DNA of 64,000 nucleotides from an uncultured Eubacteriales bacterium (GTDB lineage: Bacteria; Bacillota; Clostridia; Oscillospirales; Oscillospiraceae), in contig UQXI01000001.1 in assembly GCA_900544975.1 (NCBI GenBank), forward strand, positions 114,305-178,304. The letters run 5' to 3'. The position numbers and the translations under genes are program-made. The notes beneath the pieces were generated by a model. The model saw nothing but the letters and a program-made list of their open reading frames with translations. It was not told the origin of the DNA and searched no databases. Every line of letters starts with the position of its first letter. Within the stretch, counting starts at the first letter, position 1. Positions 58,250 to 64,000 of this stretch are shown piece after piece.

Positions 58250-59377
58250 ATGGCGCCCCTTCATCTCATGACCATGGTGGGGACCCGTCCGGAAATCATC
58301 CGGCTGTCCGCCACCATCCGGTGCTGTGACCGATACTTCCGGCAGACCCTGGTCCACACCGGTCAGAACTGGGACCATACCCTCAACGAAATCTTCTTCC
58401 AGGATCTGGACCTGCGTCCGCCAGACCACCAGCTGCACGTGGCCGGCCCCAACCTGGGTGACACCTTGGGAAACATTCTCTCCCAATCCTTTGGGCTTCT
58501 GCAAGCCCTTCGGCCTGACGCCCTGCTTCTCCTGGGGGATACCAATTCCTGCCTGGCCGCCATCTCCGCCAAACGGCTGCAGATTCCCATTTTTCACATG
58601 GAGGCAGGCAATCGCTGCTTTGACGACCGGGTGCCAGAGGAAATCAACCGCCGGATTGTGGACACCGTCTCCGACGTTCACCTGTGCTACACCGAACACG
58701 CCCGCAGAAATCTCCTGGCAGCCGGGCTCCCGCCAGACCGGATCTTCGTCACCGGCTCTCCCATGCCAGAGGTCTTGGCGGAACATTTGGGTCCCATCCA
58801 GGCCAGCCAGGTGCTGAAGCGGCTGGGGCTGGAGGAGCGGGGGTATTTCCTTCTCTCCGCCCATCGGGAGGAGAACATCGACCGGGAAGAACCCTTCCTG
58901 TCCCTTCTGGAGGCGCTGTGGGCCCTGGCCGAACGCTATGGCAAGCCCATTCTATACGCCTGCCACCCCCGCGCCAGAAAACGACTGAAGCAAATGCCCA
59001 ACGCTTTACATCCCCTGGTGCAGCTGCACCCGCCCCTAGGCTTCCACGACTACAACCGGCTACAGCTCAGCGCCTTCTGCGTTCTGTCCGACAGCGGCAC
59101 TTTGCCGGAAGAGAGCAGCTTTTTCCGCACCCATGGCCTGCCCTTCCCCGCCGTCTGCCTCCGGTCCGTGACAGAGCGGCCCGAAGCGATGGAGCAGGGC
59201 GACTTCCTCCTGGCCGGTACCCGGCGGGATCCGATTCTCTCTGCCGTGGAGACCGCACTGGCAATGGCAAACCAGGGCGATTGGGGCTCGCCGGTACCGG
59301 CATACGCAGATGAGAAAGTCTCCTGCAAAGTTGCCTCCATCATACAAAGCTATGCCATCCGGAGTCCCTGGAAATGA
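58250..59377 (+). CDS. capG: UDP-N-acetylglucosamine 2-epimerase family, CapG/FnlC type
   Basis: 375 residues; CAGGAGG 8 nt before the ATG. WecB-like fold: TMVGTRPEIIRLSATIRCCD, HTGQNWDHTLNEIFFQDLDL, LLLGDTNSC, HMEAGNRCFDDRVPEEINRR. The last stretch is typical of the CapG branch, which epimerises C2 to yield UDP-N-acetyl-L-fucosamine. With the two genes before it this completes the pathway. Confidence 0.9.
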   Translation: MAPLHLMTMVGTRPEIIRLSATIRCCDRYFRQTLVHTGQNWDHTLNEIFFQDLDLRPPDHQLHVAGPNLGDTLGNILSQSFGLLQALRPDALLLLGDTNSCLAAISAKRLQIPIFHMEAGNRCFDDRVPEEINRRIVDTVSDVHLCYTEHARRNLLAAGLPPDRIFVTGSPMPEVLAEHLGPIQASQVLKRLGLEERGYFLLSAHREENIDREEPFLSLLEALWALAERYGKPILYACHPRARKRLKQMPNALHPLVQLHPPLGFHDYNRLQLSAFCVLSDSGTLPEESSFFRTHGLPFPAVCLRSVTERPEAMEQGDFLLAGTRRDPILSAVETALAMANQGDWGSPVPAYADEKVSCKVASIIQSYAIRSPWK

Positions 59378-59389
59378 GGTAGTAGACAT

Positions 59390-60187
59390 ATGGATTCCAT
59401 CTCCATCAGCGTCATCATCCCAGCCTACAATGCCGGGGATTTTCTCTCCACAGCCGTCCAATCTGTGCTGAACCAGAGCCACCGGAACCTGGAGCTTCTC
59501 ATCATCGACGACGCCTCCACCGATGCAACCGGCCAACTGGCCCAGGTCTTTGCCGCCCAGGACGCCAGGGTGCGGTATCATCGCAACCCCTCCAACACCG
59601 GCGTCGCCCGCTCCCGGAATCTGGGCGTTTCCCTGGCCCGGTTCGACTGGATTGCCTTTCTGGACAGCGACGACCGTTGGCAGCCGGACAAGCTGGCCCT
59701 CCAAGCCGCTTACCTGCAGCGCCATGCTGTGGACCTGGTCTATACCGGCTATGACTTGATGGACGCTGCCGGTCGCCCCATCGGATTCCGCTTTCACGTG
59801 CCGGAAACCCTTACCTATCCCCAGCTCCTCCGGCAAAATCTCATCTCCTGCTCCGGCATCCTGCTGAAAAAGCGGTGGTGTCAGAAATTTCCCATGGATG
59901 CAGACGTCTTTCACGAGGATTTTTTGAACTGGCTCTCCATGCTCCGCTATGGAGCTGCCGCCGGGGGCATCGATCTCCCCCTGCACACCGTTCGGATTGG
60001 AAGGCCCCGCTCCAAATCCGGCAACAAGCTGCGCTCTGCCGCAGCCAACCTGCAGACTTACCGGCGCTTGGGCTTCTCCCCCACCCAAATCGCCTTTTAC
60101 ATGAGCTGCTACCTCCGCCGCAGCCTGATGAAATACGGAAAGATCTGCCTGGCCCCCCGCCACGGCAACGGGAGGCCGGTGCTATGA
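59390..60187 (+). CDS. Glycosyltransferase family 2
   Basis: 265 residues. GT-A fold: SVIIPAYNAGDFLSTAVQSV, LLIIDDASTD, and the metal-binding DSDD in AFLDSDDRWQPDKL. C-terminal cysteine- and arginine-rich helices suggest membrane contact. The donor cannot be read from sequence; UDP-FucNAc or another UDP-sugar is possible given the neighbours. It overlaps the next gene by 4 nt. Confidence 0.9.
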   Translation: MDSISISVIIPAYNAGDFLSTAVQSVLNQSHRNLELLIIDDASTDATGQLAQVFAAQDARVRYHRNPSNTGVARSRNLGVSLARFDWIAFLDSDDRWQPDKLALQAAYLQRHAVDLVYTGYDLMDAAGRPIGFRFHVPETLTYPQLLRQNLISCSGILLKKRWCQKFPMDADVFHEDFLNWLSMLRYGAAAGGIDLPLHTVRIGRPRSKSGNKLRSAAANLQTYRRLGFSPTQIAFYMSCYLRRSLMKYGKICLAPRHGNGRPVL

Positions 60188-61458
60188 ATCCGCCTCGGGT
60201 CCTCGTGGTCAGTCACAATGTTTTTTCCACCGGTAACAACATGGGCCGGTCCCTGGCTGCGCTTCTCTCCAGCTGGGACCCAGCGTCCCTGAGTCAGCTC
60301 TACTTTTATCCGGAGGAGCCTCAGCTTCCTCTGTGCCGCCGGTATTTCCGGATGACCGATGGGGAGGTGCTCCACGCCCTCTGGACCCGGCGTCCGGGAG
60401 GCAAGCCCATGAGCTTGGGGTGCGCGTCCCCTTCCTCCTGTCTCCGCCCCCTATACCGCCTGGGGCACAACTGCCGGAGCGCCCTTCCCGGACTTCTGAG
60501 AGACGCCATGTGGGCGCTGGCCCCCTGGCACTCCCAGGCCCTGGCCGCCTGGATAGAGGAAATTCAGCCAGATGTCCTATTGTTCGCCCCGGGGGAATCG
60601 GTTTTTTCCCACCGGGTCGCCTTCCAGCTTGCCAAAGACTACGGACTTCCGGTGGTGGCCATTTGTTACGACGGCATCTACACCCCTCCGGGCGGCTCCC
60701 CTCTCCGGCAGCTCCACTACCGCCTGCGCCTTCGCTGGGCCCGGCGGCTTCTGGCCGGCAGCACCTGCCTGCTCACTGCCAGCCGGCCCATGTCAGAGGC
60801 TTACGCCCCCCTATTTTCCATCCCCTGCCGGGAGCTTTACACACCCCATCAGCTCCCACCCCAGGTCCATACCGCGCCTGCGGGCATCCGGTACTTTGGC
60901 AATCTGGGGTTGGGACGCTGGCGGCAGCTGGTTGCCATCGGGCGGGCTCTGCGCACTCTGGCGCTTCCCGGGTTCCCCGTGGTGGAGGTCTACTCCCAAG
61001 AGGAAAACCCCCATATTTTGTCCCATTTCACCAGGGAAAACGGCCTCCGGTTTTGCGGCAGCATCCCCGGCAGCCACGTGACAGAGCGAATTGCCGCCAG
61101 CTTTCTTGTCATCCACACCGAGTCCTTTGTTCCCAGAGACGCCCGGCAGGTATCCCTGTCCCTCTCCACCAAGCTGGCGGATTCTCTGGCCTTCGCGCCC
61201 TGTATCTTGGCTTACGGCCCTGCCAGCGTGGCCTCCATCCGCTATCTCCTGGAGGAAGACGCCGCATGTGTGGCCACCTCAGAAGCTTCTCTACCCCAAA
61301 CGCTGCTGGAGGCCCTGACCCAGAAGTCCCGCCGGGCCAACTGCCGGAACAACGCCCGACGTCTGGCGGCCCAGAATCACAGCCCCCAATCATCCGGCGC
61401 GCTTCTCACCGACGTTCTGACCGAAGCCGCCGGAGCCGGTGGAAGGAGACCGTTATGA
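60184..61458 (+). CDS. Putative GT-B glycosyltransferase of the polysaccharide cluster
   Basis: 424 residues from the ATG at 60184. The start VLVVSHNVFSTGNNMGRSLA and the later GIRYFGNLGLGRWRQLVAIG, then STKLADSLAFAPCILAYGPA, follow a GT-B glycosyltransferase layout, with a donor-site-like second half. The usual E-x7-E of GT4 is not clear, so the family is uncertain. Both ends overlap neighbours by ATGA. Confidence 0.65.
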   Translation: MNPPRVLVVSHNVFSTGNNMGRSLAALLSSWDPASLSQLYFYPEEPQLPLCRRYFRMTDGEVLHALWTRRPGGKPMSLGCASPSSCLRPLYRLGHNCRSALPGLLRDAMWALAPWHSQALAAWIEEIQPDVLLFAPGESVFSHRVAFQLAKDYGLPVVAICYDGIYTPPGGSPLRQLHYRLRLRWARRLLAGSTCLLTASRPMSEAYAPLFSIPCRELYTPHQLPPQVHTAPAGIRYFGNLGLGRWRQLVAIGRALRTLALPGFPVVEVYSQEENPHILSHFTRENGLRFCGSIPGSHVTERIAASFLVIHTESFVPRDARQVSLSLSTKLADSLAFAPCILAYGPASVASIRYLLEEDAACVATSEASLPQTLLEALTQKSRRANCRNNARRLAAQNHSPQSSGALLTDVLTEAAGAGGRRPL

Positions 61459-62243
61459 ACGCTCTACAAAAGCGGGTTCTGGAGCTGTTCCAGGCCTTTT
61501 TGCAAGTCTGCCAGCAGCTGAACCTTTCCTACTTCCTGGTATGCGGCAGTGCATTGGGCGCTGTGAAATATCAAGGCTTCATCCCCTGGGACGACGACAT
61601 GGACCTGGCCATGCTGCGACCCGATTACGAAGCGTTTCTGGCACAGGCCCAAGCCCTCCTGCCCCGGCACATCTTTCTCCAGAACTACAAAACCGACCCC
61701 GCCTTCCCCGCCATTTACAGCAAGCTTCGCCTCTCCGGAACCGTATTTCTGGAGGAATCCGCCCAACATCTTCCCATACACCACGGGATCTTCCTGGATC
61801 TCTTCCCCCTGGACGGTTACCCGGCAGAGCCGACCCTCCAGCGAAGGCTGGAGCGGCAAAAGCGGCGCTACCGCCGCCGCCTGGCCGCTGCATTCTCCGG
61901 TCCCTGCTCTCCATCTAGGCGCCTGATTCGCCTTTTGGGCCTTCACCGGCAGACCGCCGCCGTCGCCGCGGCCTATGAGCAGGCCATCACCCGGTATCCC
62001 GCTTCAGGCAGCGCCCTGCTGGCCAATCACGGCAACTGGCAGGGAAGTTTGGACTACACACCCCAGGCAGAATTTGGAGACGGCGTTCTCGCCCGGTTTC
62101 AGGGCTTGGAGGTCCGGATTCCCGCCGGATATGACGCTTATCTGCGCCGCAAATACGGCGATTATTGGAGCGACCCGCCACCAGAGGCCCAGCAGGGGCA
62201 CCCCTACCTGTATTGGGACCCGGGCCCGGAGGAAATCCCATGA
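61455..62243 (+). CDS. LicD-family phosphotransferase
   Basis: 262 residues. LicD signature: YFLVCGSALGAVKYQGFIPW then DDDMDLAMLRPDYE, a nucleotidyltransferase-like fold with the metal-binding aspartates. LicD proteins add phosphocholine or a similar phospho-group to surface glycans. No licA/licC partners are visible in the window, so the group transferred is unknown. Overlaps neighbours by 4 nt. Confidence 0.9.
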   Translation: MNALQKRVLELFQAFLQVCQQLNLSYFLVCGSALGAVKYQGFIPWDDDMDLAMLRPDYEAFLAQAQALLPRHIFLQNYKTDPAFPAIYSKLRLSGTVFLEESAQHLPIHHGIFLDLFPLDGYPAEPTLQRRLERQKRRYRRRLAAAFSGPCSPSRRLIRLLGLHRQTAAVAAAYEQAITRYPASGSALLANHGNWQGSLDYTPQAEFGDGVLARFQGLEVRIPAGYDAYLRRKYGDYWSDPPPEAQQGHPYLYWDPGPEEIP

Positions 62244-63433
62244 ACATCCTGCAAGTCAACTGCGTCTATGGGACCGGCAGTACCGGCAACATCACCCGGG
62301 ACCTGCATCGGACCTTTCTGGCCCTGGGGCACCGGTCCACTGTGCTCTACGGCCGGGGCCCCCGCGCCGAAGAGCCCTTCACATGCCAGGTCTGCTCTGA
62401 CCGGTACGGCCGGGCACAGGGCCTGGCTGCCCGGATTGGGGGACTGCCCTACGGCCACTGCGCCTGGGCCACCCGCCGTCTCATTGGGCAGATCCACCGG
62501 ATCCGGCCGGATGTGGTGCACCTGCAATGCCTCAACGGGCACTTTTGCAACCTGTACCACCTGCTCGCATTCTTAAAAGAAGCCCAAATTCCCACGGTCC
62601 TCACCCTCCACGCAGAATTTCCTTACACCGGCGGCTGTAGCCACGCCGGAACCTGCAGCGGCTTTTTACAGCGCTGCACCGGCTGCACCCGTGCCGGTCC
62701 GGAAACCGCCTGCCTCTTGGGAAACCGGGCAGAAGCAAGCTGGCGGCAGCTTCGCGCCATTTACAAGGGGTGGGACCGGTTGGCTGTTGTGGGCTGCTCC
62801 CGCTGGATCGCCCGGCGGGCGGCGGCATCCTCTGCTCTGGCGGGAATCCCCGTTTCTGTCATTCCCAACGGCATTGACACCGGCGTATTCTTCCCCCGTC
62901 CTCAGGACGCCTCCCAACTGCGGCAGTCCCTGTCCATCGCACCCGGCGAGCGGGTCATTCTCTTTGCCGCCCCGGCCTTTACCCATGGCAAGGGGTTTGA
63001 CCTGTTTTTGGACCTGGCTCGCTCCTGCGCACATCTGCCCCTCCGGTTTCTTGCCGCCGGAGACCACACACGCCATTCCCTACCCAACCTCACAACACTG
63101 GGCCACATCTCCGGCCGGGAGCAAATGGCCGTTCTTTACTCCGCCGCCGACGTTCTGGTTCTGTGCAGCCGGCAGGATAACTTCCCCACCGTCTGCCTGG
63201 AAGCTTCCGCCTGCGGCACCCCTGTGGTGGGCTTCTCCGTGGGCGGCGTACCGGAGGCCATCCTCCCCGGTCTGGGGGTTGCAGTCCCCCCAGGGAATGT
63301 GACCGCCATGAGGCGGGTCCTGCAAACGCTGCTTCCGCCCGCTCCTGCCGCCGTGGCTCAGGCCAGGGCCCGCTGGGACTGCCGCCGGATGGCATTGGAC
63401 TACCTGGCGCTCTACCGGAGAATGACACCGTAA
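62240..63433 (+). CDS. Glycosyltransferase family 4
   Basis: 397 residues from the ATG at 62240. GT-B fold with VNCVYGTGSTGNITRDLHR at the start, VIPNGIDTGVFFP, AAPAFTHGKGFDLFLDLA, and the E-x7-E donor motif in LEASACGTPVVGFSVGGVPE. A cysteine-rich insert (GGCSHAGTCSGFLQRCTGCT) at about 130-150 is typical of a WcaC-like subgroup. It acts on the cytoplasmic side in building the repeat unit. Confidence 0.9.
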   Translation: MNILQVNCVYGTGSTGNITRDLHRTFLALGHRSTVLYGRGPRAEEPFTCQVCSDRYGRAQGLAARIGGLPYGHCAWATRRLIGQIHRIRPDVVHLQCLNGHFCNLYHLLAFLKEAQIPTVLTLHAEFPYTGGCSHAGTCSGFLQRCTGCTRAGPETACLLGNRAEASWRQLRAIYKGWDRLAVVGCSRWIARRAAASSALAGIPVSVIPNGIDTGVFFPRPQDASQLRQSLSIAPGERVILFAAPAFTHGKGFDLFLDLARSCAHLPLRFLAAGDHTRHSLPNLTTLGHISGREQMAVLYSAADVLVLCSRQDNFPTVCLEASACGTPVVGFSVGGVPEAILPGLGVAVPPGNVTAMRRVLQTLLPPAPAAVAQARARWDCRRMALDYLALYRRMTP

Positions 63434-63442
63434 GGAGGTCCT

Positions 63443-64000
63443 ATGAACCACGCCCACAAGTCCTGGGAGCCTCCCATGCTGCTGCTTTTCTTCCTCTTCG
63501 GTCTTGGGGTCTGGAACCGGGCCGGAGTCTGTTTCCTCTTGCTTGTGGCCGCCTCCTTTGTCCTTTGGAAGGTGCGTTTTTCCCCCTCGGAGGTGCTCCT
63601 GCTGGCCTTCTCCCTGTCGTACTTTGTGGCAGACATGTGTGACTGCGGTCTCTCCCTCCGGAGCTGCATGTTGTATCTGATAGGTCCCTGGGCAGCCTAC
63701 CGGCTGGGGCGGTGCTACGCCCTGGAAGCGGGAAGCCCCCGGAGCTTTGAGGCGCTGCTGGCCGCGCCGTCTCTGGGTATGGCCCTCCACGGGCTTCTGA
63801 ACTGGCTGGCCTGCCTTCTCTGGCAGGGGGAAACGCTGCCCGGCCGGACCGCTGTGGATATCTGGCGGGGAGCGCCGGTCTCGGTCACCTGCACCGGAAT
63901 GCTCCTCACAGCCGCTGCGGCCCTGTCTCTGGGCGTCTTGGCCGCCCCCGGCCCTCGCGGCACAAAATGGGCCGCTCGCATCTGTCTCGCTGCATGTCTG
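63443..64000 (+). CDS. Polytopic membrane protein, partial, possibly O-antigen polymerase/ligase-like
   Basis: Open from the ATG at 63443 (TAAGGAGG 5 nt upstream) through the window edge, 186 codons visible. Very hydrophobic with at least four helices (MLLLFFLFGLGVWNRAGVCF, LLLVAASFVLW, SVTCTGMLLTAAAALSLGVL). Position after the glycosyltransferases suggests a Wzy polymerase or O-antigen ligase-like protein, but the diagnostic loops are not in view. Not a flippase by the visible part. Confidence 0.75.
   Translation, partial: MNHAHKSWEPPMLLLFFLFGLGVWNRAGVCFLLLVAASFVLWKVRFSPSEVLLLAFSLSYFVADMCDCGLSLRSCMLYLIGPWAAYRLGRCYALEAGSPRSFEALLAAPSLGMALHGLLNWLACLLWQGETLPGRTAVDIWRGAPVSVTCTGMLLTAAAALSLGVLAAPGPRGTKWAARICLAACL

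Overview
The window looks like chromosome of a gut-type, spore-forming Clostridia bacterium of the Oscillospiraceae kind. The evidence is moderately high GC, Firmicutes sigma-A promoters and AGGAGG ribosome sites, SLH surface proteins, SpoIID-type and spore-style peptidoglycan-binding proteins, a T-box, and families such as HAAS/DUF4097, DUF3793 and DUF3990/DUF3791. Genus is inference only. No rRNA, tRNA, CRISPR array, prophage or complete insertion sequence was recognised.

Left part (1-12.1 kb): three related S-layer-homology surface proteins. They are a partial one at the edge, a 2132-residue subtilisin-like protease carrying a dockerin-type domain and a cohesin-like domain, and a 987-residue protein. 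The last is divergent from a gene for a long ArsR-type winged-helix protein, with a palindromic candidate operator at the start of its transcript. 12.1-20 kb: a repeat-rich gap, a three-gene peptidoglycan-binding/SpoIID cluster, a small helical protein, asparagine synthetase, a Nudix hydrolase, a FAD-Rieske oxidoreductase and a noncoding stretch with several DnaA-box-like nonamers.

20-26 kb: a PadR-controlled operon for an FtsX-type ABC exporter plus a HAAS/DUF4097 membrane protein. 26-32.6 kb: cysE-cysS-polA-rimI-tsaD behind a T-box leader, so polymerase I and tRNA t6A synthesis lie downstream of a probable cysteine sensor. 32.8-41.8 kb: a long minus-strand operon: lipoprotein, two-component system, DUF1385 protein, prmC, recA, recX, rimO, pgsA.

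42-47 kb: a three-gene DUF3990/small protein/DUF3791 module that looks like a toxin-antitoxin unit, an iron-linked DUF3793 protein next to a DtxR-type regulator, and a zinc-type SmtB regulator with a split HMA protein and P-type ATPase. 47.7-54.1 kb: all seven shikimate steps plus chorismate mutase in one tightly overlapping operon, including a chorismate mutase-AroE-AroK fusion, preceded by a leader hairpin that may be an attenuator.

54.2-64 kb: a lipoprotein with a C39-like peptidase fold, a structured noncoding stretch, and a surface-polysaccharide cluster. The cluster starts with three genes for UDP-N-acetyl-L-fucosamine (CapE/F/G type), then three glycosyltransferases, a LicD protein and a membrane protein cut by the window edge. 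Two kinds of short repeats are dispersed through the intergenic regions. One is about 110 bp with CCGTAGGGGCGGACC ends. The other is about 180 bp with three hairpins, and its two copies keep their pairing by compensatory changes.
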